A stretch of 64,000 nucleotides of DNA, taken from the NCBI RefSeq assembly GCF_001425605.1, contig NZ_LMRG01000012.1:62889-126888 (forward strand). Direction: 5' to 3'. The position numbers and the translations under genes are program-made. Source of the DNA: Rhizobium sp. Leaf453 (GTDB lineage: Bacteria; Pseudomonadota; Alphaproteobacteria; Rhizobiales; Rhizobiaceae). The first letter of the stretch is position 1; every line of letters begins with the position of its first letter. Shown here in pieces: positions 9,120-18,321 of this stretch. Below the pieces are notes generated by a model. It did not search any database. It was given only the letters and a program-made list of their open reading frames with translations, and was not told where the DNA came from.

Positions 9120-11354
9120 GTGCATCTTCGCGCACCTCTGTTCCGGTTGACAATCTTTCTTAGCGTGATTGTCGTCATCTGCGCCGCCGTGCTTTACGTC
9201 ACGCTGGCCCAGAGAGTTACGGATATCCAGCGTGTCGAAGTTTCCGACGGAAAAGCTTTGGTGGAGCTGGACGGCCAGCGTCTGCAACTGGTCGCACTGC
9301 TCAGATCGTTGCCGGAATTTTCCGAAAAGCTGATCGATCGTTCGGCGTTGGAACAGCATCTTGCAGGTGCTCCGGCGGATGGCGTTTTCGTCGATAGCAG
9401 CGATTTGGTCGAAGAGCCGGACATGCTGCCAAGCTATACAGCACTCAATGCCTTCTTCGATCGTCAGAGTGTGATCAACGGTCTTCTGGAGGCAGACGAG
9501 ATTGCCTTGGCCGTGCGCGATGCTGACAGCGCGGAAAATCAGGCACTGAGGGTTGAAACTCTGCCTGTAATGCCATCCCGCCCGATCGGTTCGCTGCCCT
9601 CGGCATTCTGGATACAATTCGGCGCGGGGTTCCTGACGCTGACGATCGCGGCTTTCTTCATGGCGCTCAAACCATCGCATCCACCCGTCGTGGCTTTCGC
9701 GATGGCCGGCGTGGGCGTGGCTGGTGCAGCGTTCTCTGCCGGTATCTACAGTACCCGCCATATGGCGCTTGATCCGGCGCTGTTCGTGCCGCTTTCGGCG
9801 ATCAACCAGTTTTTCACATTCACGTTCGGTGTCGCGACCATCTATCTCTTCGCCATCTATCCCGTGGTTGTGATGCGGAGGAAATGGCTCTGGCCGGTCT
9901 CTGTCCTGAGCTTGGTGTTCCTGCTGCTCTACCGCATGCAACTGGCGCCCCATGACGTGGTCTCTACCCAGAATGTCATCATGCTGATGCTGGTCGCCAT
10001 CGTCGCGCTCGTGATCGCGCAATACCGGGCCACACGGCAGGATCCGGCAAGCCGGGCCGTTCTTCTGTGGCTCGGGCTCTCCGTCATCATGGGTGCCGGC
10101 GCGTTCGTCATCTTCGTTGCCGTGCCCGTCGTGCTCGGCTTCGACGTCTTGGTCACCCAAAGCGTTGCCTTCATCCCGTTGGCAGGTATCTATGTCGGTA
10201 CGGCACTGGCCATCGCGCGGTTCCGGTTGTTCGATCTCGGCCGCTGGGCCTATCGCATCCTTCTCTATGCCGCGACGATCGGCCTGCTCTTCGCCATCGA
10301 TGCGTCGATGATCATGCTGCTCAGAATCAGTCCAACGACATCCCTGGCGATCGCGGTGGCGCTCGCCGGTATCGCCTACCTGCCCCTGCGGGATTTCTTC
10401 TTCGACCGGATCTTCCGGTCCGGTATGCCGGATCTCGCGGAACTGTACCGGCGAACCGTCTCCGTTGCGCTTCAGCCGAACGCCGTAGCGCGGGATGCTG
10501 CGTGGATTGCCGCGCTCGACACCACGTTCAGCCCCATGCATATCGAGCGAACAGGAGGATCGGCAGAGAATGTTTCTCCGGTCATTCTGGATGAGGGGGA
10601 AAAGATGCTGGTTCCCTCCATCGGCGGACTGCCGACGCTGACGCTGAGCTATGCCGCACAGGGCCGGCGGCTGTTCAACAATCAAGATGCGGCGCTTGCC
10701 GGCGAACTGAGCGCGCTGATCGTGACGACCATCGCTGATCGGACATCCTATGAGCGCGGGGTCGAGGAAGAGAGACACCGGATCGCTCGCGACCTGCATG
10801 ACGAGGTGGGTTCAACGCTCCTGTCCGGCCTGCATGCGACGGAGGAAGCCCGGCGCCAGGAATGCATCGTCGATGCGCTGTCCGATATCAGGCAGATCGC
10901 CAGCGGGCTGGCAGGGCGGGATGTCACGCTGGCAAGCCTCGTGGCGCAGATGCGCCATGAAAGCCGGACGCGTGCCGAACTGCAGGGCTTCACGCTGGAC
11001 TGGCCGCTTAATGAAACCGATGAAGGCGCGTTGACACTGCCCTACCGGCTGCACCGGAATTTTCATGCAATCCACCGGGAGGCCCTGTCCAATGCGCTGA
11101 ACCATGGCGTGCCGGGTGTCATTCGGGTGCGATCCAGCCTGCGGGAGCAGGTCCTTTCGCACGAAATTGTCAATACGTGTTCAACGGATGAGCCCACGGG
11201 TTCTGATAGGCGCAGCAACGCGCAGTTCCGCCGCATGGGATCGCGCAACATGCAGGCCCGCGCCGAGCAGTTGGGCGGAGCGCTTCAGACATGGCAGTCC
11301 GGCGGGCAGCATGGTGTCCGGTTGGAATTTGCCGTTTCGGAGCCTGCACAATGA
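9120..11354 (+). CDS. Multi-span membrane sensor histidine kinase, NarX/LiaS class
   Basis: The protein (about 744 aa from GTG 9120) has an N-terminal membrane helix, an extracytoplasmic region of roughly 130 residues, a block of about eight membrane spans (residues 165-420), and a cytoplasmic kinase. The dimerisation motif RHRIARDLHDEVGSTLLSG (HisKA_3, phospho-acceptor His in DLHDE) is followed by an HATPase domain with an N-box (HREALSNALNHG) and a late glycine-containing segment (GSRNMQARAEQLGG). The start is uncertain: TTG 9084 is also possible and neither has a good ribosome site. It overlaps the response regulator by four bases, so they form a pair. The signal sensed is unknown. Confidence 0.8.
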   Translation: MHLRAPLFRLTIFLSVIVVICAAVLYVTLAQRVTDIQRVEVSDGKALVELDGQRLQLVALLRSLPEFSEKLIDRSALEQHLAGAPADGVFVDSSDLVEEPDMLPSYTALNAFFDRQSVINGLLEADEIALAVRDADSAENQALRVETLPVMPSRPIGSLPSAFWIQFGAGFLTLTIAAFFMALKPSHPPVVAFAMAGVGVAGAAFSAGIYSTRHMALDPALFVPLSAINQFFTFTFGVATIYLFAIYPVVVMRRKWLWPVSVLSLVFLLLYRMQLAPHDVVSTQNVIMLMLVAIVALVIAQYRATRQDPASRAVLLWLGLSVIMGAGAFVIFVAVPVVLGFDVLVTQSVAFIPLAGIYVGTALAIARFRLFDLGRWAYRILLYAATIGLLFAIDASMIMLLRISPTTSLAIAVALAGIAYLPLRDFFFDRIFRSGMPDLAELYRRTVSVALQPNAVARDAAWIAALDTTFSPMHIERTGGSAENVSPVILDEGEKMLVPSIGGLPTLTLSYAAQGRRLFNNQDAALAGELSALIVTTIADRTSYERGVEEERHRIARDLHDEVGSTLLSGLHATEEARRQECIVDALSDIRQIASGLAGRDVTLASLVAQMRHESRTRAELQGFTLDWPLNETDEGALTLPYRLHRNFHAIHREALSNALNHGVPGVIRVRSSLREQVLSHEIVNTCSTDEPTGSDRRSNAQFRRMGSRNMQARAEQLGGALQTWQSGGQHGVRLEFAVSEPAQ

Positions 11355-12043
11355 ATACGGTGCCGCGCCTGTCGACGCAGTCCGTTCTTGTTGTCGAGGA
11401 CAATCGCGAGGTGCGCGGCTGGATCTGCGAGACATTGAGGACCGCGTTCGAGGGGGTTGCCTGCGCGTCGGTCGGCACCTGCGCCGAGGCCGAGGCGCTG
11501 TTGTTCGGCCGCGATGGGGTTCGGCAGAGTTTCGATCTGGTGCTGGCGGATATCGGCCTGCCGGATGGCAGCGGCATCGAGATCATCCGCAAGATCGCCG
11601 ACAATCTGCCGCAGACGCTGCCGATCGTCATCACCATCTTCGATGATGATCGCACGCTCTTCGATGCATTGGCGGCGGGCGCGAAAGGCTACATCCTCAA
11701 GGGTGTCACGATGGCAAGCCTGGTGGAGCAGTTGCGCCGCATCGACCGGGGAGAGCCACCGCTTTCGCCGCAGATGGCGCTGCGGATGATGGCGCATTTC
11801 AAGGCGTTTTCCCGGTTGCTGCCGCCGGACGCGGAGGCCTCGGCGGATGGCGAAGCGCTGACGCACCGCGAGGAGGAGGTGCTGAGCCTGCTCGGCAAGG
11901 GCCTGACGGCACAGGACATCGCCGGCAAGCTCGGCGTTTCGCGCAATACCTGCGCCACGCATATCAAGTCGATCTACCGCAAGCTCAGGATCGCATCGCG
12001 TGCCGAGGCTGCCCTTGAGGCGGACCGGCGCGGGCTTCTGTAA
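11351..12043 (+). CDS. NarL/FixJ-type response regulator
   Basis: The 230-aa protein has a receiver domain (residues 10-130; acidic pocket VVEDN, phospho-acceptor Asp67 in LVLADIGLPDG, and conserved Lys in GYILKG) and a C-terminal LuxR-type helix-turn-helix (about 165-225; LTHREEEVLSLLGKGLTAQD). The start ATG 11351 overlaps the kinase stop (ATGA), which decides it over an upstream in-frame codon. It is the DNA-binding partner of the kinase. The RTX gene just downstream on the same strand is a plausible target, but there is no direct evidence. Confidence 0.9.
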   Translation: MNTVPRLSTQSVLVVEDNREVRGWICETLRTAFEGVACASVGTCAEAEALLFGRDGVRQSFDLVLADIGLPDGSGIEIIRKIADNLPQTLPIVITIFDDDRTLFDALAAGAKGYILKGVTMASLVEQLRRIDRGEPPLSPQMALRMMAHFKAFSRLLPPDAEASADGEALTHREEEVLSLLGKGLTAQDIAGKLGVSRNTCATHIKSIYRKLRIASRAEAALEADRRGLL

Positions 12044-12358
12044 GCCACCGCTTTCCCGGGTTTTTCATTCCGCCTCACCCATTCAGGGGATGGGCGCCGC
12101 CCGCCCCGTCGCCGATAAGTTCTGCGGGATTTTTCGGGATTCCCTGCTCGCGCAGGATTCCGAAAATGGGGACGGGGGGACTTCAATGCATTTTCCTGCG
12201 CAGAACCTATTCAAATGGCGGGTCTGTCTATCCGGCGATGCCTTGGCCGACGGGCCGGCAAGAGCAGCTACATCTGTATTTCACGCATATTCTTAGCGAT
12301 TTAAGGCCGGCGCTTCCGCACGGCGGAGCCATGGTCGGCCAGCACACTGGAGAACGAA
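12044..12358. other. Intergenic region before RTX gene, with a hairpin
   Basis: This 315-base gap holds an imperfect hairpin at about 12130-12166: the outer ATTTTCGG/CCGAAAAT arms enclose a CTGC/GCAG pairing. It may end the two-component transcript. The rest must carry the promoter of the RTX gene, though no clear -35/-10 pair stands out. No small gene was seen. Confidence 0.4.
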
Positions 12359-15300
12359 ATGGCTTACAAATACGGCACGCCTAAGGGCGAAACGCTGACC
12401 GGGACTGACGAATATCTCGATTTCATTTATGCCTATGCTGGAAACGACACTGTCTATGGTCGCTTCGGCCTGGATTACATCTATGGCGGTGACGACAAGG
12501 ACATCCTGAACGGCGGCTTTCAGGGTGATATGCTCTATGGCGAGAATGGTGACGATACCCTGAACGGCAACAGCGGTGGCGACACGCTGTCCGGTGGTCT
12601 CGGCAAGGACAAGATCAATGGTGGCAGCGGCGCCGATGTAGTCAGCGTCGGAACCTTTACAGAAGGCAATGGCGACGTGGTCGATGGCGGTTCCGGCATT
12701 GACCGGCTGACGATCGATTATTCGACCTCCTCGACAAAGCTGTCGATCAAAGTCATCGACTGGATTTCGACCTTGACCCTGACGGGCAATATTAAGGTCA
12801 AGAACGTCGAGGCCTTCAATATCGTCGGCTCTGGCAAGGATGACACGCTTACGGGGGGCGCTTTCAACGATGTCTTCAACGGGGGTCTTGGCAAGGATGT
12901 GCTGAGCGGCGGCGGCGGTTCGGATATTCTCAACGGCGGCGAGGGCAATGACACCCTGCGTGGCGGCTCCGGCCAGGATAATCTCAACGGCGATAATGGT
13001 AATGATCTGCTGTATGGTGATGGCGGTGTGGACAAGCTTATAGGCGGGTTCGGCGACGACAAGCTCTACGGCGGCGACCTCAATGATGAACTCCAGGGTG
13101 ATGACGGAAAGGATACGCTGGATGGCGGCACCGGTGACGACACCCTGATGGGTGGCGCCGGCAATGACACGCTCACAGGCGGTTCCGGGAACGACATTCT
13201 GTCAGGTGGCCTTGGCAACGACACGGTCAGCGGTGGCTCCGGCAATGACGTCTATACCTATGCATTCGGCGAGGGGAAGGATGTCATCAAGGACACGAGC
13301 GGCAGCGACCGCATCCAGATCTACGGCTTCAAGGGTAACTTCACGAGCAAGGCGGCAAGTGCCGTAACGACCCTGACGGGCGGGACCACCTTTACCGGGA
13401 TCGAACACTACACCATCAGCACGGCGGACACGGTCGGGAACAAGATCACCACCGGAAGCGGCGATGACATCGTCAACAGCTATGACGGCAATGACACGCT
13501 GAACGGCGGCGGCGGCAAGGACGTGCTCGATGCAGGCCGCGGAGCGGACATCGTTTCCGGCGGGACCGGCGATGACGAAGTCACCTTCGGCGAGGGCGGC
13601 AACGACAAGGGCGATGGCGGGACCGGCATTGACCGCGTGACCCTCCTTCGCGGATCGGACACGGTAGCGCGCACGCTGACGATCACCGGCACGACCGCAA
13701 CTTTCTCCGACGGCACCAGCCTGAAGAATTTCGAGAACTACTGGGTCAATTTCGGCAAGGGCAACGACATCATCAAATCGGTCGGCTCGGCGCTCAGTAT
13801 CAACGCATTTGGCGGTGACGGCAACGATACCCTGCTTGGTACCAAGGGTGCCGATCGGATAAACGGTGACAACGGCAATGACACGATCAAGGCCGGCGCA
13901 GGCGATGATACCATTGATGGCGGCGTGGGAGACGACACGCTCGAAGGTGGTGCAGGCAACGACTTCATCAACGACAATGGTGGGAACAACAAGATCGATG
14001 CCGGTTCCGGAAACGATTCTGTCTACCTGCAGGATTACAACACAGCGACCCCCAGCAAGAACACGGTTTTGCTCGGCACCGGCGACGATAACCTGACCGC
14101 CGGTTATGGTGGCGGTAGCGTGACGGCCGATGGTGGCTCAGGCATAGACTTTGCGACCCTCAATCTGGCCTATTCCACGAAAAACCTGACATTCACGCTT
14201 TCGGCAAATGCCAAGGTCACGAATGCGCCGGTTACGCTGACGAACTTCGAGCGTATTTCAATCTCCGGCGGCACGGGCGCCGACAAGTTCACCGGTGGCA
14301 AGCTGGATGACACGCTGAATGGCGGTGGCGGTGCCGATACACTGACGGGCGGCGACGGCAACGATACGATCACCGGCGATGATGGCAACGATACGGTCAA
14401 GGGTGGCGCCGGCAACGACACGATCTATGGCGATAGCTACGTGTTCAACACCGGTCGTGACAAGATCTATGGTGAGGCCGGTGGCGACGTGATCTTCACC
14501 AGTGTCGGCGATTTCGCCGATGGTGGCGCCGGCAATGACCGATTGATCGTTCTGCTTTCGAACCAGACGAAGAATTTCACGCTGAAATTCACCACCGGTA
14601 CCATCACGCTGGATTCGACAACCACCTTCAAGGCGTTTGAATCCCTGCAATATCTCGGCGGTTCGGGCAAGGATACTGTGACAGGAAGCGCCGATAGCGA
14701 CATGATCGATGGCGCCGCCGGCAATGATATCCTGCGCGGCGGCAAGGGCATCGACAACATCACCGACGGTGAGGGTGCGGATCAGGTCTTCGGCGATGAT
14801 GGCAACGACAATCTGTATCGCATCGATAGCGGCGCCAACAAGGACCTCTTCGATGGTGGCGCAGGCACCGATAACTTCTCTTTCTCCGGTTATACCACAT
14901 CGGCTGTTCTCGACCTCGAAAACCAGACCAAGAACGATGGTCTTGCCAAGGGACTGACGCTGAAGAATATCGAAACCATCAACGGCAGTTATGCCGATGA
15001 CGATCTGCGTGGTGACTCCAAGGCCAATACGCTCAACGGCAGCGGCGGCGACGACGTCTTGCAAGGCCGCGGCGGCAACGACATCCTGAATGGCGGCGGC
15101 GGCGACGATTGGTTGACCGGCGGCACGGGCGCCGACAAGTTCCAGTTTTCCTGGGACAGCCGTGGTGGTGAAGGCGATGTCGTCACCGACTTCACGCGCG
15201 GGACGGACCGTCTTCTGATCGACCCATACACATTCGGCGTCATCGACAACAAGGTGCTGGTGGTCAATGGCACCGACCCGGTGGCGACGACGACAAAGGG

Positions 15301-15436
15301 CACGTTCCTGTTTGAGACCGACAACGGCCGGCTCTGGTATGACGCCGATGGCACCGGCACCTTTGCCGACAAGGAACTGATCGCCATCCTGCAGAACGTG
15401 ACCAAGCTCGCTGCGAGCGACTTCGTCTTCAGCTGA
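12359..15436 (+). CDS. Large RTX calcium-binding repeat protein, 1025 aa
   Basis: Almost the entire protein consists of glycine- and aspartate-rich nonapeptide repeats of the GGxGxDxLx type (for example GGSGNDILSGGLGNDTVSGG), which fold into Ca2+-binding parallel beta rolls. Between blocks lie repeated beta-rich segments ending in a VKNVEAFN or LKNFENYW-like stretch. There is no N-terminal signal peptide, and the C-terminus (ILQNVTKLAASDFVFS) looks like the uncleaved signal of type I secretion. No catalytic domain is visible, so a surface, matrix or biofilm role is more likely than toxin or enzyme. A GGAGAACGA ribosome site precedes ATG 12359. No type I exporter is in the window. Confidence 0.9.
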   Translation: MAYKYGTPKGETLTGTDEYLDFIYAYAGNDTVYGRFGLDYIYGGDDKDILNGGFQGDMLYGENGDDTLNGNSGGDTLSGGLGKDKINGGSGADVVSVGTFTEGNGDVVDGGSGIDRLTIDYSTSSTKLSIKVIDWISTLTLTGNIKVKNVEAFNIVGSGKDDTLTGGAFNDVFNGGLGKDVLSGGGGSDILNGGEGNDTLRGGSGQDNLNGDNGNDLLYGDGGVDKLIGGFGDDKLYGGDLNDELQGDDGKDTLDGGTGDDTLMGGAGNDTLTGGSGNDILSGGLGNDTVSGGSGNDVYTYAFGEGKDVIKDTSGSDRIQIYGFKGNFTSKAASAVTTLTGGTTFTGIEHYTISTADTVGNKITTGSGDDIVNSYDGNDTLNGGGGKDVLDAGRGADIVSGGTGDDEVTFGEGGNDKGDGGTGIDRVTLLRGSDTVARTLTITGTTATFSDGTSLKNFENYWVNFGKGNDIIKSVGSALSINAFGGDGNDTLLGTKGADRINGDNGNDTIKAGAGDDTIDGGVGDDTLEGGAGNDFINDNGGNNKIDAGSGNDSVYLQDYNTATPSKNTVLLGTGDDNLTAGYGGGSVTADGGSGIDFATLNLAYSTKNLTFTLSANAKVTNAPVTLTNFERISISGGTGADKFTGGKLDDTLNGGGGADTLTGGDGNDTITGDDGNDTVKGGAGNDTIYGDSYVFNTGRDKIYGEAGGDVIFTSVGDFADGGAGNDRLIVLLSNQTKNFTLKFTTGTITLDSTTTFKAFESLQYLGGSGKDTVTGSADSDMIDGAAGNDILRGGKGIDNITDGEGADQVFGDDGNDNLYRIDSGANKDLFDGGAGTDNFSFSGYTTSAVLDLENQTKNDGLAKGLTLKNIETINGSYADDDLRGDSKANTLNGSGGDDVLQGRGGNDILNGGGGDDWLTGGTGADKFQFSWDSRGGEGDVVTDFTRGTDRLLIDPYTFGVIDNKVLVVNGTDPVATTTKGTFLFETDNGRLWYDADGTGTFADKELIAILQNVTKLAASDFVFS

Positions 15437-15465
15437 TCGGCCCGCCGAAACGCAGGCATGACAAG

Positions 15466-15498
15466 ACGGCGGATCTCAGCGAGGTCCGCCGTGTTTCG
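15466..15498 (+). terminator. Rho-independent terminator of the RTX gene
   Basis: The arms ACGGCGGATCTC (15466-15477) and GAGGTCCGCCGT (15481-15492) pair over 12 positions with one G-T pair and a three-base loop. A T-rich run follows. It lies 29 bases after the RTX stop. Confidence 0.75.
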
Positions 15499-15604
15499 TT
15501 GTCATGATGAAGAGTGAGCGGTGGCGCTTTTCCGGCCCCCGCAAGAGGTCTCATTTTTTCCTTCTGGACTTCGTCATTTGAAATTCCATTCCTCGGAAAC
15601 TTCT

Positions 15605-15631
15605 AATGTCCATATAATCTATGGACATTAT
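15605..15631 (+). promoter_or_regulatory. Perfect palindrome, candidate operator of ABC importer 1
   Basis: AATGTCCATA (15605-15614) is an exact inverted copy of TATGGACATT (15620-15629), with a five-base spacer. It lies 39 bases before the binding-protein start. The site overlaps the string ATATAATCTAT (15612-15622), which recurs exactly between the flavin reductase and ssuD genes, and the wider TCTAT-N4-ATTAT motif (15618-15631). A dimeric repressor or activator of sulfur genes is the simplest reading. Confidence 0.6.
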
Positions 15632-15667
15632 TCATTGAGCCGATGGCTCGTTTCTGAGGGGTGGGTT

Positions 15668-16681
15668 ATGACGGACATCGAAAACAAGGCTGGCCTTGGC
15701 CGGCGTGAATTGTTGAAATTCTCGGCGATTGCCGGTGCGGTGGTTGCGGGTTCCAGCCTGGTGGCATCGCGCCCGGCCGTAGCGGCCGGCGAGGAGTTGT
15801 CGCTGAAAGGCAAGCGCATTGCCATCAGTGCAACCGGAACCGATCACTTCTTCGACCTGCAGGCCTATAATGCCCAGATTGAGGAAGTGAAGCGTCTGGG
15901 CGGCGAACCGATTGCCGTCGATGCCGGCCGCAACGACGGCAAACTGGTCGCGCAACTGCAGACGCTGATCGCCCAGAAGCCGGATGCGATCGTCCAGCTG
16001 CTTGGCACGCTCACGGTCATCGATCCCTGGCTGAAGAAGGCGCGCGATGCCGGCATTCCGGTGCTGACCATCGATGTCGGCTCGAACAACTCGCTCAACA
16101 ATGCGACCTCGGATAACTGGGGTATCGGCAAGGATCTGGCGTTGCAGCTGGTTTCCGATATCGGCGGCGAGGGCAATATCGTCGTGTTCAACGGGTTCTA
16201 CGGTGTGACGCCCTGCGCCATCCGCTACGACCAGCTGGTCAATGTCGTCAAATACTTCCCCAAGGTGAAGATCATCGAGCCGGAACTGCGCGACGTCATT
16301 CCGAACACCGTGCAGGATGCGTTCGCCCAGATCACCGCCATCCTCAACAAATATCCGGAAAAGGGGTCGATCAAGGCGATCTGGTCGGCCTGGGACATTC
16401 CGCAACTCGGCGCGACACAGGCGCTCGTCGCGGCCGGCCGCACCGAGATCAAGACCTACGGCGTCGATGGCAGCCCGGAAGTGCTGCAGCTGGTCGCTGA
16501 CGCAGCCTCGCCAGCCGCAGCCGATGTCGCGCAGCAGCCGGCCGAACTCGGCCGCGTCGCCATCCAGAACGTTGCCCGCCTGCTCGCCGGCCAGACCCTG
16601 CCGCGCGAAACCTATGTTCCGGCGATCCTCGCCAACAAGGCGAATGTCAACGAGGTCAGCAAAAAGCTCGGTATCGGCTGA
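15668..16681 (+). CDS. Sugar-type (ribose family) ABC substrate-binding protein 1
   Basis: This 337-aa periplasmic binding protein starts at ATG 15668 behind AGGGGTGG. Its N-terminus carries a Tat-type signal (GRRELLKFSAIAGAVVAG, ending SRPAVAA), unusual among binding proteins of this fold, which are mostly Sec exported. The mature part has the two-lobe periplasmic-binding-protein type 1 fold of the RbsB family (KRIAISATGTDHFFDLQAYN at the first strand; PDAIVQLLG; VLTIDVGSNNS). It begins an operon with an ATPase, two permeases and a DszA-type monooxygenase. That context suggests a sulfur-containing substrate rather than a plain sugar, which is an inference. Confidence 0.85.
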   Translation: MTDIENKAGLGRRELLKFSAIAGAVVAGSSLVASRPAVAAGEELSLKGKRIAISATGTDHFFDLQAYNAQIEEVKRLGGEPIAVDAGRNDGKLVAQLQTLIAQKPDAIVQLLGTLTVIDPWLKKARDAGIPVLTIDVGSNNSLNNATSDNWGIGKDLALQLVSDIGGEGNIVVFNGFYGVTPCAIRYDQLVNVVKYFPKVKIIEPELRDVIPNTVQDAFAQITAILNKYPEKGSIKAIWSAWDIPQLGATQALVAAGRTEIKTYGVDGSPEVLQLVADAASPAAADVAQQPAELGRVAIQNVARLLAGQTLPRETYVPAILANKANVNEVSKKLGIG

Positions 16682-16702
16682 TCCTGCCGGTATTCGACGC
16701 GA

Positions 16703-16736
16703 CTGCCCGGGCGCCTCCGTGCCCGGGCAGTTTTAT
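16703..16736 (+). terminator. Intra-operon hairpin after binding protein 1
   Basis: CTGCCCGGGC (16703-16712) pairs perfectly with GCCCGGGCAG (16721-16730) and is followed by TTTTAT. It sits between the binding-protein gene and the ATPase gene, so partial termination here would give more binding protein than transporter. Confidence 0.75.
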
Positions 16737-16767
16737 CTGAATCAGCCAGGATGTTCGAGGTGTCGTC

Positions 16768-18321
16768 GTGAGCCAATCTTCTCCTGAGACAGACGCAGGG
16801 CTTGCCTTGAATTTTCAGGGCATCGTCAAGCATTTCGGCGGTGCGCGTGCCCTGTCCGGCGCCTCGCTTTCGGTTCGGCGCGGCACGGTTCACGGGCTCG
16901 TCGGCCAGAACGGTGCCGGAAAATCCACCCTGATCAAGCTGCTGGCCGGGCTGCACCAGCCGGACGCCGGGCTGATCGAAATCGATGGGCGCGCATACGA
17001 TACGGTCACGCCGCATCTGGCCGAGGAACTCGGCATTCATTTCATTCATCAGGACCGGCTGCTGGTGCCGACATTCACGGTCGGCGAAGCGCTGTTTCTC
17101 GGCCGCGAGCCACGGATCGCCGGGACGCCGTTTCTCGACCGGCGTGCGATGCAGAGGCAATCCGCAGAAATCCTCGATCGCTACTTCGGTGTTCGCTTGC
17201 CGACGAGTGCGCTGATCTCCGATCTGACGACGGCCGAAAAGCAGATCGTGCAGATCACCCGCGCGCTCCTGCACGGGCCGAAAATTCTCGTCTTCGATGA
17301 GCCGACGGCGGCGCTGGTGCGGCGGGAAGCGGATATTCTTTTCAATCTCATTCGCCGGCTGAGGGCGGAGGGCATCACGATCATCTATATCTCCCACTAT
17401 CTGGGAGAAATCGAAGACCTCTGCGACGAGGTCACGGTCCTGCGCAACGGCACCAATGTCGGCACGCTGGCGGTCAAGGATACCTCGGCTTCGGCCATCG
17501 CATCGCTGATGATCGAGCGCGACATCGGCGACATGTTTCCCAAACGGGCGGTTGAGATCGGTGACCCCGTCCTGTCGGTCAGCCAGCTGTCCCTGACCGG
17601 AAAATACCAGGACGTCTCGTTCAAGGTCGGCCGCGGCGAAGTCGTTGGGGTGACAGGCCTGCTTGGGTCCGGCGCCAAGGACCTGCTGCGCACCCTGTTC
17701 GGTCTGGAAACGCCGACCTCAGGCGAGGTCGTCAGCGATGGTGAAACCGTGCGCTTCCGCCGGCCGGCCGATGCGGTGCGCGGTCATCTCGCTTTGGTGC
17801 CCGAGGATCGGCGCGGCAATGGCATCGCGCTCGATCTCAGCGTCACCGAAAACATCACGCTTGCCAGTCTCGCACGGTTCACGCGCCTCGGCTTTCTCGA
17901 CCGCGACGGCGAACGAACGGAAGTCGATGGGCTGATCGACCGGCTGCAGGTGAAGACGAGCGGGCGTGATGCGCTGTCGCGCACGCTTTCCGGCGGCAAC
18001 CAGCAGAAGGTGGCGATTGCCAAATGGCTGAGCCGGCAATCGGAAATCTATCTGCTCGACGAGCCGACTGTCGGCGTCGATATCGGTTCGAAAGTCGAAA
18101 TCTACAAGCTGATCGGCGATCTGGCCGCGCGCGGTGCCGGCGTCCTGGTCCTTTCCTCTGATCTCGCCGAGCTTGTCGGGATCACCGACCGCATCCTAGT
18201 GCTTTATCGGGGCAAGGTCGTCCGGGAGTTCAAGTCTTCGGAGGCGACACCGGACGCGGTGCTCGCAGAAGCAACCGGATCGCTCGCCAGATCGTCGGAA
18301 GGACGCCGCCATGTCGGTTGA
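16768..18321 (+). CDS. Sugar-type ABC importer 1, two-domain ATPase
   Basis: The 517-aa protein has two fused nucleotide-binding domains, as in RbsA/MglA. The first has an intact Walker A (GQNGAGKST, about 48-56) and Walker B (ILVFDEPTAAL). The second has a degenerate P-loop (GLLGSGAKDLL) but an intact signature (LSGGNQQKV) and Walker B (IYLLDEPTVGV), the usual asymmetry of this family. It starts at GTG 16768 behind GAGG and overlaps the first permease by 11 bases. It powers import through the two permeases encoded next. Confidence 0.9.
   Translation: MSQSSPETDAGLALNFQGIVKHFGGARALSGASLSVRRGTVHGLVGQNGAGKSTLIKLLAGLHQPDAGLIEIDGRAYDTVTPHLAEELGIHFIHQDRLLVPTFTVGEALFLGREPRIAGTPFLDRRAMQRQSAEILDRYFGVRLPTSALISDLTTAEKQIVQITRALLHGPKILVFDEPTAALVRREADILFNLIRRLRAEGITIIYISHYLGEIEDLCDEVTVLRNGTNVGTLAVKDTSASAIASLMIERDIGDMFPKRAVEIGDPVLSVSQLSLTGKYQDVSFKVGRGEVVGVTGLLGSGAKDLLRTLFGLETPTSGEVVSDGETVRFRRPADAVRGHLALVPEDRRGNGIALDLSVTENITLASLARFTRLGFLDRDGERTEVDGLIDRLQVKTSGRDALSRTLSGGNQQKVAIAKWLSRQSEIYLLDEPTVGVDIGSKVEIYKLIGDLAARGAGVLVLSSDLAELVGITDRILVLYRGKVVREFKSSEATPDAVLAEATGSLARSSEGRRHVG

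Noticed and set aside
9117..10799. 560-codon minus-strand frame opposite the sensor kinase
   Set aside because: Asp/Arg/His/Gln-rich shadow; the plus strand carries the membrane and kinase motifs.
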